This document shows, piece after piece, positions 1 through 5,665 of a DNA stretch of 7,810 nucleotides. Position numbers and translations under genes: made by a program. The stretch is from NCBI GenBank assembly GCA_964541595.1, contig CAZIRO010000135.1:1-7810 (forward strand), read 5' to 3'. Each line of letters begins with the position of its first letter. The stretch's first letter is position 1. Origin of the DNA: CAZIRO01 sp964541595. Its GTDB lineage: Bacteria; Acidobacteriota; HRBIN11. The notes under the pieces are model-generated. The model did no database searches. It was not told where the DNA came from and worked only from the letters and a program-made list of their open reading frames with translations.

Positions 1-85
1 CATGGGCGGGGGATAGCGCATGACCGCATGGGGACCCACGGTGTCCCATGGCCTGGTCCGATTTCAGAATACGCGCGATTGACAT
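1..85 (-). CDS. 5' end of a divergent gene, product unknown (partial)
   Basis: Reading the minus strand, an ATG at 85-83 follows a GGGAGG Shine-Dalgarno (100-95) with a 9-base spacer. The frame stays open to the window edge for 28 codons, beginning MSIARILKSDQAMG. A second in-frame ATG at 91-89 lies only 3 bases from the same Shine-Dalgarno, so the inner ATG is the better start. The visible residues match no family I recognise. The N-terminal half could be a short amphipathic helix, and the later part is rich in Gly, Pro and His. The gene would be transcribed away from the thiolase. It is supported only by the ribosome site and the open frame, so it may be spurious. Confidence 0.4.
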   Translation of the reverse strand, partial: MSIARILKSDQAMGHRGSPCGHALSPAH

Positions 86-107
86 TTCCATAATCCTCCC
101 ATAGGAT
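79..107 (+). promoter_or_regulatory. sigma70-type promoter candidate for the thiolase gene
   Basis: TTGACA (79-84) and TAGGAT (102-107) are separated by exactly 17 bases, a near-consensus housekeeping promoter. The predicted transcription start is near 113-115, only about 10-12 bases before the thiolase ATG at 125. The mRNA would therefore begin almost at its own Shine-Dalgarno (GGAG, 113-116). The -35 box overlaps the first codons of the divergent minus-strand gene. Assignment is from sequence pattern only. Confidence 0.5.
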
Positions 108-124
108 GAAACGGAGTCGATCCG

Positions 125-1306
125 ATGCGTGATGTGGTCATCGTTGCGGGATTGCGCACGCCGTTTGCCGATTGGGTCGGTCGGTTTGCGGACCGCTCCG
201 CGATTCAACTCGGTGCCGAAGTCGTTCGGGCATTGCTTGACCGCATACAAATTCCGGTCGATACGTTCGATCATGTGATTTTCGGCAATGCACTGCAGAC
301 GAGCGGGGACGCCATTTACGGTGCCCGACACGTGGCCCTGCGGGCCGGATTACCGATCGAAATTCCAGCATATACGGTCAACCGGCTGTGTGGTTCGGGT
401 ATTCAGTCGATCATCGAAGCATGGCAACTCATTCAACTCGGTGAAGCCCGCTGGGTCATCGCGGGGGGCATGGAAAATATGACGCAGGCACCCCACGTGA
501 TCTGGGGGTTACGACGCGGCCTGCGTCTCGGTGAGGGCCAGTTACACGACTGGTTGTGGCTGGCGCTGCGGGATAGTTACTGCGGCATGCTCATGGCCGA
601 AACCGCCGAAAAGGTGGCACGGAAGTACGGCATTTCCCGCGAGGCGCAGGACGAATACGCTCTGCGGAGTCATCAGGCCGCCGTACGTGCCCGCGCTGAG
701 GGGTTCTTCCGGGACGAGATCCTCCCCATGCGTATCCGATGGAAAGGTCGGGAAGAAATTTTCGATTATGACGATCATGTACGTCCGGACACGAGTCTGG
801 AACAACTGCGCAAACTGCGGCCGTATTTCAGCGAGGACGGTTTTGTAACGGCGGGCAATGCCAGCGGCATTGTCGACGGTGCGGCGGCGGTGATCGTGAC
901 CACGGCAGAAGAAGCCCGTGCTGCCGGGAAACGCCCCCTGGGACGCATTCTCGGATGGGCAGTGGCCGGTGTGCCGCCGGACATCATGGGCATCGGTCCC
1001 GTTCCGGCCATTCGCCGGCTACTTGAGAAACTCGACATGCACGTGGACCAGATCGACCGCTGGGAAATCAATGAGGCATTTGCTGCGCAGTATCTCGCCG
1101 TTGAACGACTGCTGGAACTGGATCGTTCCAGAGTCAATGTGAACGGGGGGGCGGTGGCCATCGGGCATCCTCTGGGCGCGACGGGGACCCGCCTGGTATT
1201 GACCCTGCTGCGCGAACTGCGTCGTTCGGGACTGCGTTATGGTATTGCCAGCGCGTGTATCGGCGGCGGTCAGGGCATTGCCATCGCTGTCGAAGCATAC
1301 CCGTGA
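125..1306 (+). CDS. Acetyl-CoA C-acetyltransferase (thiolase)
   Basis: This is a 393-residue thiolase-superfamily enzyme that condenses or cleaves acyl-CoA and acetyl-CoA in the cytoplasm. Its length matches typical biosynthetic thiolases (about 392). All catalytic elements are present: the nucleophile Cys89 in NRLCGSG, the GGMENM segment (115-120), the NEAF motif (316-319), His348 in GHPLGATGT, and Cys378 in CIGGGQG near the C-terminus. These positions coincide with those of the well-studied bacterial acetoacetyl-CoA thiolase, which suggests a degradative/biosynthetic acetyl-CoA acetyltransferase rather than an SCP2 or HMG-CoA-synthase relative. The ATG start has GGAG at 113-116, 8 bases upstream. 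The chain-length preference cannot be read from sequence. No hydratase, dehydrogenase or PHA synthase is adjacent, although an SDR reductase lies 2.6 kb downstream. The gene looks intact. Confidence 0.93.
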   Translation: MRDVVIVAGLRTPFADWVGRFADRSAIQLGAEVVRALLDRIQIPVDTFDHVIFGNALQTSGDAIYGARHVALRAGLPIEIPAYTVNRLCGSGIQSIIEAWQLIQLGEARWVIAGGMENMTQAPHVIWGLRRGLRLGEGQLHDWLWLALRDSYCGMLMAETAEKVARKYGISREAQDEYALRSHQAAVRARAEGFFRDEILPMRIRWKGREEIFDYDDHVRPDTSLEQLRKLRPYFSEDGFVTAGNASGIVDGAAAVIVTTAEEARAAGKRPLGRILGWAVAGVPPDIMGIGPVPAIRRLLEKLDMHVDQIDRWEINEAFAAQYLAVERLLELDRSRVNVNGGAVAIGHPLGATGTRLVLTLLRELRRSGLRYGIASACIGGGQGIAIAVEAYP

Positions 1307-1308
1307 CC

Positions 1309-1322
1309 GGGGCGTTCGCCCC
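1309..1322 (+). terminator. Short GC hairpin after the thiolase gene
   Basis: Three bases past the thiolase stop, GGGGC (1309-1313) pairs with GCCCC (1318-1322) around a GTTC loop. No run of T follows, so it is not a classical intrinsic terminator. It may slow polymerase or protect the mRNA 3' end. I see no convincing promoter between here and the next gene, so read-through is possible. Confidence 0.3.
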
Positions 1323-1397
1323 ACGTTACCGTAAACGCATCGACGGTCCGGGTAGTATCCGTTGGGTGGTGAGATCGAGTGTTGGAGAGGTGTCGTC

Positions 1398-2969
1398 TTG
1401 TGGCGTTTACGCATTCAGGGACCGGACATTCATTTTGAGGTGTTTCTCACGCCGGGTCAGATTTATCAGATCGGACGATCCGGTGACAATCAGATCATCG
1501 TGCCGGATCTGACGGTTTCACGACATCACGTCATGCTGGACGTGAAAGCGGACCGCATTATTCTGCGGGATCTGCATTCGAAAAACGGCACTTTTGTGAA
1601 TCAAAACCGCGTGGAAGACACGTGTGAACTGTACGGATACGAGGATATCCAGATTGGCCAGATACGGATCTTTCTGGAACGCGTGACACCCTCACCGACA
1701 CCGGGACGTCTGTTTTTTCATGCCGAAGCCGCGGCCGATTCCGCAGAAACCACCTCGCAGGCAATGCAACGCCTGGAACACATCTGGAAGGTACTGACCG
1801 AAAGTTACCACCTGTGGATCCACCATCGGGATGAAGACGAGGAACTCGCCATCCGAAAGGTGTTCCGCTACTGGATGGACAAGGAACTCGCATTGCGTTT
1901 TGCCGTTTTACACCGTCCGGACGCGCATCAGGATGCCTTTCGCACCGTACTGGATACCGACATCGAACCCGTCGATCGGACGCTGGTCACCTGGGCATTT
2001 CGCGTGGCGCATTTCTCTCCCAAACCGGCCTGGTACCGGCTCAGTGAGGACACGGGTGTAGTGGTACTCCCCTTTTCCCCGCAATGGCTGGGACTGATCT
2101 GGGTCTATCGATGGATGTTCCAATCCCGTGTCATGCCGGGACTGGTGAGCATCATGACCTGGATCCTGCAGGAATGGTTCACCCGCTGGAACCGCGCACG
2201 GCTACTGATCGGACAATCGCTGCACGCGTGGGCACCATTTCCGTTCTGGGGGTTCTCACCGGCGTTGCACCGGCTGTTACGGGAAGTGCTGCAGTGGGCA
2301 CCCCTGGCGACGCCGCTTGCACTGTACGGCCCCCCGGGAGTCGGCAAGACCACGCTGGCCCGCTGGATCCATGAGATCAGCCGACCGCGCAGTCCCCTGC
2401 TCGTGTGGGACGTTTCCGATCAGAACGACCCGTACACCCAGTTTATCCTGAACCCCCAGCCGGATACGGATACCGCACGTATCTGGTGGCTGTACCACGA
2501 GGGAACGGTCGTCGTTCGGAACCTGGAACAGGCCACACCGGATGTGCAGGATGCACTGCATCTCTGGATCGAACGTCCCCAGATCGTATCGGAAGGGGTC
2601 CAGCGCACATTGCACCTGCGGTGGATCGGCGTGTTCTCGACGTCTCCGGATCAACTCCAGCACGACGGGCGACTGCTGGATCCGCTGGCACAGTTTTTCA
2701 GTAAGGCTGTCATCGAAGTGCCGTCCCTGCAAGATCGACGCGGTGATCTGCCCTATCTCGTCAACTATCTCGTCCAGCAGTTTTCCAGAGGTCGGTTCGA
2801 AGGCGTGCAGGACGCCGTGGTCGAGCGGCTATTTGCATACGATTGGCCCGGAAATGTGCGTGAACTCGCCGAAGTGATCCGCCGGGCGGTAGACCACGCG
2901 CTCGCACAGACCGCGACCATGCCGCTGCTACAGTTGCGACATGTAGAACCCTACCTGCCGAAGGGTTGA
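1398..2969 (+). CDS. FHA domain / GAF-like / degenerate sigma54-activator-type AAA+ protein
   Basis: Cytoplasmic, 523 residues from the TTG at 1398, chosen because GGAGAGG (1384-1390) sits 7 bases upstream; an earlier in-frame TTG at 1362 lacks such a site. Residues 1-95 form an FHA phosphothreonine-binding domain with the GRS (26-28), SRHH (41-44) and NGT (63-65) motifs intact. Residues about 124-272 look like a divergent GAF sensor. Residues about 285-505 are an AAA+ domain of the sigma54-activator type: Walker A GPPGVGKTT (311-319), RRGDLPYL (447-454) and WPGNVREL (483-490). However, Walker B reads GTVVVRNLE, with Arg374-Asn375 replacing Asp-Glu. The two arginine-finger positions are Leu427 and Phe433. 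There is no GAFTGA loop and no C-terminal HTH. I infer a phosphopeptide-responsive ATP-binding scaffold rather than a transcription activator. The next gene starts one base after its stop. Confidence 0.85.
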   Translation: MWRLRIQGPDIHFEVFLTPGQIYQIGRSGDNQIIVPDLTVSRHHVMLDVKADRIILRDLHSKNGTFVNQNRVEDTCELYGYEDIQIGQIRIFLERVTPSPTPGRLFFHAEAAADSAETTSQAMQRLEHIWKVLTESYHLWIHHRDEDEELAIRKVFRYWMDKELALRFAVLHRPDAHQDAFRTVLDTDIEPVDRTLVTWAFRVAHFSPKPAWYRLSEDTGVVVLPFSPQWLGLIWVYRWMFQSRVMPGLVSIMTWILQEWFTRWNRARLLIGQSLHAWAPFPFWGFSPALHRLLREVLQWAPLATPLALYGPPGVGKTTLARWIHEISRPRSPLLVWDVSDQNDPYTQFILNPQPDTDTARIWWLYHEGTVVVRNLEQATPDVQDALHLWIERPQIVSEGVQRTLHLRWIGVFSTSPDQLQHDGRLLDPLAQFFSKAVIEVPSLQDRRGDLPYLVNYLVQQFSRGRFEGVQDAVVERLFAYDWPGNVRELAEVIRRAVDHALAQTATMPLLQLRHVEPYLPKG

Positions 2970-2970
2970 T

Positions 2971-3486
2971 ATGTTCGGCCGATGGTCCAGGATCGTACCG
3001 ATCGGATGCATACTGTGGATCAGTCTGGCATCCGCAGGGGCGCGTGACGAGTGTGCACGAATTTTACGCGCACAGCGGAATCTGCCGACCATCCGGCTCT
3101 GCTGGGCACCGAAACGGTGCATTACGGTGGAAGTCGCCGCCACACCGCGATCGCGCCAGTACGGTCTCATGTGCCGGGATCGGCTGGATCGGCATCGCGG
3201 CATGCTGTTCGTGTTTCCACGGGAAGATTTCTGGACGTTCTGGATGAAAAACACGCGCATCCCTCTGGATATCGTCTGGCTGGACCCATACCGTCGCATC
3301 ACATACATGATCCCCGATGTCCCCCCATGCCGGAAAGATCCCTGCCCCACGTACCGACCGATGAAAAAGGCACGGTACGTTCTGGAAGTCCGTGCCGGAT
3401 CGATCCGGAGGTGGCACTGGGACCTCGGGTTGCAGTTCGACTTTATCTGGCCACCGGATGAGCAGGAGAAAAAGAACGAAAAGTAA
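2971..3486 (+). CDS. Exported DUF192 family protein
   Basis: This 171-residue protein has a probable Sec signal peptide (Arg4/Arg7, hydrophobic stretch about 8-20, likely cleavage after SLASA, residue 22). A DUF192 domain follows at about 50-158. The family signature is clear: GLMCRDRL (65-72), GMLFVF (77-82), FWMKNTRIPLD (90-100) and YVLEVRAG (136-143). DUF192 proteins are small beta-rich, often exported, and of unproven function. This one has six cysteines outside the signal peptide (28, 44, 50, 68, 120, 125), more than I would expect, which could form disulfides in the periplasm. The C-terminal tail is highly charged (DEQEKKNEK). The start codon lies one base after the preceding stop, with AAGGG (2961-2965) inside the end of the upstream gene, so translation is probably coupled to the FHA protein. 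Confidence 0.85.
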   Translation: MFGRWSRIVPIGCILWISLASAGARDECARILRAQRNLPTIRLCWAPKRCITVEVAATPRSRQYGLMCRDRLDRHRGMLFVFPREDFWTFWMKNTRIPLDIVWLDPYRRITYMIPDVPPCRKDPCPTYRPMKKARYVLEVRAGSIRRWHWDLGLQFDFIWPPDEQEKKNEK

Positions 3487-3562
3487 CAGGAAAATGGTGC
3501 AAAGTGATAAAAGCAAATAGAGACGGTTAATGGTGTCGCATCTCGGGGGTGGAGGCTGTGAT

Positions 3563-3820
3563 ATGCTTCCGGTGCCGGTATACACCATTCTGGTCTTTCT
3601 GCTCATCCTCGGCGAGATCCTGTCGCTGGTCACCTGGTTCCGACGCAATGTTTCCAGAGAATCTGCACGGGAAGTGATCGCGTTGAGTCTTCTATGGCTG
3701 GTCTTTTATCTGCAGCTACTGCCTCCCGAAACAGACATGCGCTATGGACCGCTTATTCTCCTATTCTGTGGTCTTCGGATGTGGTACTGGTATCGGCAAT
3801 ACTGGAAACCGGTCGGATGA
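3563..3820 (+). CDS. Small three-helix membrane protein, function unknown
   Basis: This reading frame encodes an 85-residue hydrophobic protein. The ATG at 3563 is favoured over an in-frame ATG at 3530 because GGAGG (3551-3555) sits 7 bases upstream. Three membrane segments can be drawn: about 5-25, 37-53 and 60-76. Arg27-Arg28 after the first and the Arg/Lys-rich tail (RMWYWYRQYWK) bracket them. No conserved motif ties it to a named family. It follows the DUF192 gene after a 76-base, A/G-rich, AT-rich spacer in which I see no clear promoter. It could be the last gene of that transcription unit. The strong ribosome site and the membrane topology make a real gene likely; the role is unknown. 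Confidence 0.65.
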   Translation: MLPVPVYTILVFLLILGEILSLVTWFRRNVSRESAREVIALSLLWLVFYLQLLPPETDMRYGPLILLFCGLRMWYWYRQYWKPVG

Positions 3821-3888
3821 CATCGGTCCTGCAACAGTGGGTACGTCCCTGGAAAAACCGTATTGCGTGCTACTCTGCGAATCCCCGG

Positions 3889-3908
3889 GCGTCACTTTGC
3901 GTCACTTT
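3889..3908 (+). repeat. 10-bp perfect tandem repeat upstream of the SDR gene
   Basis: GCGTCACTTT occurs twice back to back (3889-3898 and 3899-3908), about 40 bases before the SDR start codon. One repeat unit is about one helical turn, so both copies face the same side of the DNA. That is the arrangement of some activator or repressor sites. No good -35/-10 pair accompanies it, so an operator role is only a possibility. Confidence 0.4.
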
Positions 3909-3949
3909 TCTTTCGTTACCCGACTTTGACCCATGGAAGAGGCAGGTAT

Positions 3950-4711
3950 ATGCAGATCCGATTCAATGGACGCGTGGTCTGGATCACGGGGGGATCTTCC
4001 GGTCTTGGACGGACCCTGGTGGAAACGTTTGCCCGGGCCGGCGCGACCATTGTATGGAACCACTATCGTGACCCGGAACAGGCGGCACGACTCCTCCAGT
4101 GGTTGCATGCGCACCGTGTCCCAACGTGGATGGACGAGGTCGATGTCGCGGACAGTGGCGCTGTTCAGCGGTTTGTGGATACGGTCGCTGAACGGTTCGG
4201 ACGCATCGATGTACTCATCAACAATGCCGGGATTCGCGACGACGCCGTGGCCTGGAAGATGCGTGACGATGCCTGGCGCCGCGTCATCGACGTCAACCTG
4301 ACCGGTGCGTTTTTCTGCAGCCGTGCAGTCATTCCCATCATGCGCCGTCAGGGACAGGGACGCATCATCATGATCAGTTCGATCAACGCACTGCGCGGTA
4401 AACGGGGGATCAGCAATTACATCGCTGCAAAAGCGGGGCTCATCGGGTTGACCCGTGCACTCGCCACGGAGACCGCGCGGTTCGGGATCACCGTCAACGC
4501 CATCGCACCCGGTATGATGCGCACGCCGATGACGGCGACACTCCCGCCGGAAGTGATTGCCCAGGCGCAACGAGAAGCCGTACTGGGATTTCTCACCGAA
4601 CCTCGAGATGTCGCTGCGCTGGCGCTGTTCCTCGCTTCGGAATATGCCCGCGCGATTACCGGCGAGGTGATCCGTGTGGACGCCGGGCAGGGTCTGAGCA
4701 GTGCGCAGTAA
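3950..4711 (+). CDS. SDR-family NAD(P)H-dependent oxidoreductase, FabG-like
   Basis: This is a 253-residue classical short-chain dehydrogenase/reductase, the usual length for 3-oxoacyl-ACP reductase (FabG) and acetoacetyl-CoA reductase. It shows the nucleotide-binding TGGSSGLG (13-20), NNAG (91-94), Asn116 in DVNLTG, Ser144, and the catalytic Tyr157-x-x-x-Lys161 in NYIAAKAG. It also has IAPGMM (185-190) and a C-terminal GEVIRVDAGQG segment. The tetrad Asn-Ser-Tyr-Lys is complete, so it should be active. The start is the ATG at 3950, preceded by purine-rich GGAAGAGGCAGG (3935-3946). The frame extends upstream to 3863, but those extra 29 residues resemble no SDR N-terminus. Substrate is not certain: FabG-type ketoacyl-ACP reduction is the default, and a PhaB-like role working with the upstream thiolase is an alternative. 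No other fatty-acid synthesis gene is adjacent. Confidence 0.88.
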   Translation: MQIRFNGRVVWITGGSSGLGRTLVETFARAGATIVWNHYRDPEQAARLLQWLHAHRVPTWMDEVDVADSGAVQRFVDTVAERFGRIDVLINNAGIRDDAVAWKMRDDAWRRVIDVNLTGAFFCSRAVIPIMRRQGQGRIIMISSINALRGKRGISNYIAAKAGLIGLTRALATETARFGITVNAIAPGMMRTPMTATLPPEVIAQAQREAVLGFLTEPRDVAALALFLASEYARAITGEVIRVDAGQGLSSAQ

Positions 4712-4785
4712 GGACGCAGTATCTCCGGATTGCATGGAGGAACAGGCAATCGCGTCCGGAAGGATACCCCCGAATCCCGAAACGA

Positions 4786-4808
4786 CCCGTCCGCAGGGGT
4801 GGGACGGG
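4786..4808 (+). terminator. 7-bp GC hairpin downstream of the SDR gene
   Basis: CCCGTCC (4786-4792) and GGACGGG (4802-4808) form a perfect stem around a 9-base loop, 75 bases after the SDR stop. No T tract follows, so termination would need Rho or another factor. It may instead stabilise the mRNA end. A second hairpin of two ACCGGT palindromes follows at 4815-4830. Confidence 0.35.
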
Positions 4809-4827
4809 GAACGCACCGGTCGCCACC

Positions 4828-4869
4828 GGTCTCGGGTCTCAGGTCCCAGGTCTCAGGTCCCAGGTGGCA
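4828..4869. repeat. Heptamer tandem repeat array, consensus GGTCYCA
   Basis: Six consecutive 7-bp units can be read: GGTCTCG, GGTCTCA, GGTCCCA, GGTCTCA, GGTCCCA, GGTGGCA. The middle four are a perfect duplication of the 14-mer GGTCTCAGGTCCCA (4835-4848 and 4849-4862), and the flanking units are diverged. The unit length is not divisible by three within a helical turn, and the tract lies outside genes. It is too short and lacks spacers, so it is not a CRISPR. Slipped-strand expansion of a seven-base seed explains its form. Confidence 0.85.
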
Positions 4870-4960
4870 GCGCATCCTGGTTGACGGGCTATCGCGGGGG
4901 CCAATGGGACAGGCAGCAACAGACACACCACGGGACGCCCGGATTCCAAGGACAACCGGA

Positions 4961-4988
4961 TTGCGAATTTCAGTGCGGTCGGTAGAAT
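4961..4988 (+). promoter_or_regulatory. sigma70-type promoter candidate for the lipid synthase-channel unit
   Basis: TTGCGA (4961-4966) and TAGAAT (4983-4988) are spaced by 16 bases. Transcription would start near 4995 and give a leader of about 29 bases before the ATG at 5024. That is a natural distance and leaves the GGAG ribosome site (5014-5017) free. It lies downstream of the repeat tract and hairpins, which argues that the following two genes form their own unit. Confidence 0.55.
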
Positions 4989-5023
4989 CGAAACACCGGG
5001 GGTATCCTGCGTCGGAGTCCGAT

Positions 5024-5665
5024 ATGCTCACGGATCGACTGGGCCGGTTTTTTTCCCGGATACTGGACGGGATCGTTGACCGTCTGTACCGTTCCGGGGT
5101 CCATCCGAATACGGTTACCGCTGCCGGGTTTGTTCTGAACCTCGGTGCGGCGTATTTACTTGCGATCGGGGCATTCCGGTGGGCGGCACTCGCCATCCTT
5201 GTGGCGAACGTGTTCGATCTCCTGGACGGTCGACTGGCGCGGTTGAGCGGTCAGGTCACCCCGTTCGGCGCGTTCATTGATTCCACGCTGGACCGATACG
5301 CGGACTTTGCGTTACTGTTCGCCGTCGGCTACTATTATGCGCGCTCCCGGGATCTGGCCGTCCTCATCTGGGTGGCGCTTGCCATTGTCGGTGCGCTGAT
5401 GACCTCGTATACCCGCGCACGCGCGGAGTGTATCATCCCCAGTTGCCGCGTCGGATTTTTTGAACGCTCCGAGCGGCTGGCCGTACTGATCGCGGGTGCG
5501 CTGTTCCACCGGATGGAACTCGCACTGATGATCCTCGCCATCTTTGCCAACTGGACCGCTCTGCAGCGGATCGTCTATACCTATCGCGCGGTGCACCGCA
5601 CGGCCGTCACCGAACCCGGGGTTGAGGCAACGCGGGTAGCAAAACCGGGGGGTGACCATGTTTGA
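5024..5665 (+). CDS. CDP-alcohol phosphatidyltransferase family protein
   Basis: This 213-residue integral membrane enzyme transfers a phosphatidyl group from CDP-diacylglycerol to an alcohol in phospholipid synthesis. The diagnostic motif is complete: Asp65-x-x-Asp68-Gly69-x-x-Ala72-Arg73, then Gly82, Asp86 and Asp90. The four aspartates bind the metals and the catalytic base sits among them. Several hydrophobic segments follow (about 32-64, 93-105, 112-126, 152-177). The later SYTRARAE (128-135) with a downstream ERSERLAV resembles the inositol-phosphate/PgsA-like branch of the family. The acceptor alcohol (glycerol phosphate, inositol phosphate or another) cannot be fixed. The start is the ATG at 5024 with GGAG (5014-5017) 6 bases upstream; the frame is open from 4730 but its first 98 codons run through the repeat tract. 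The last codons overlap the channel gene. Confidence 0.88.
   Translation: MLTDRLGRFFSRILDGIVDRLYRSGVHPNTVTAAGFVLNLGAAYLLAIGAFRWAALAILVANVFDLLDGRLARLSGQVTPFGAFIDSTLDRYADFALLFAVGYYYARSRDLAVLIWVALAIVGALMTSYTRARAECIIPSCRVGFFERSERLAVLIAGALFHRMELALMILAIFANWTALQRIVYTYRAVHRTAVTEPGVEATRVAKPGGDHV

Larger units (their letters stand above)
4712..5023. other. 312-bp structured intergenic region
   Basis: This gap between the SDR and phosphatidyltransferase genes contains, in order, a 7-bp hairpin (4786-4808), a 6-bp hairpin made of two ACCGGT palindromes (4815-4820 and 4825-4830, loop CGCC), a heptamer repeat tract (4828-4869) and a promoter candidate (4961-4988). CCGGATTGC occurs at both 4725-4733 and 4956-4964. 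An open frame runs through it into the downstream gene from 4730. Its product is repeat-encoded, low-complexity and hydrophilic, and has no match to the downstream family, so I treat the region as non-coding. Confidence 0.7.

Noticed and set aside
3487..3562. Promoter in the A/G-rich spacer before the small membrane protein
   Set aside because: Several weak -10-like sequences exist (such as GATAAA at 3506-3511), but none has a -35 box at 16-18 bases.
3064..3648. Minus-strand open frame of 194 codons over the DUF192 gene, with a hydrophobic stretch
   Set aside because: The hydrophobic part arises from the reverse complement of the A/G-rich spacer at about 3465-3525; the sense strand holds a complete DUF192 protein.
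3863..3949. 29-residue N-terminal extension of the SDR
   Set aside because: The SDR fold starts at the ATG at 3950 with a purine-rich ribosome site; the upstream part covers the 10-bp tandem repeat and looks non-coding.
3902..4816. Minus-strand open frame of 304 codons across the SDR gene
   Set aside because: It is an antisense shadow of a clear SDR; its product has no recognisable motif or ribosome site, and long antisense frames are common in GC-rich genes.
4828..4869. CRISPR array
   Set aside because: The units are 7 bp, contiguous and without spacers, and no cas gene is nearby.
4730..5023. N-terminal extension of the phosphatidyltransferase by 98 residues
   Set aside because: It is translated from the hairpins and heptamer repeats and has no family similarity; the ATG at 5024 has a good ribosome site and a promoter at normal distance.
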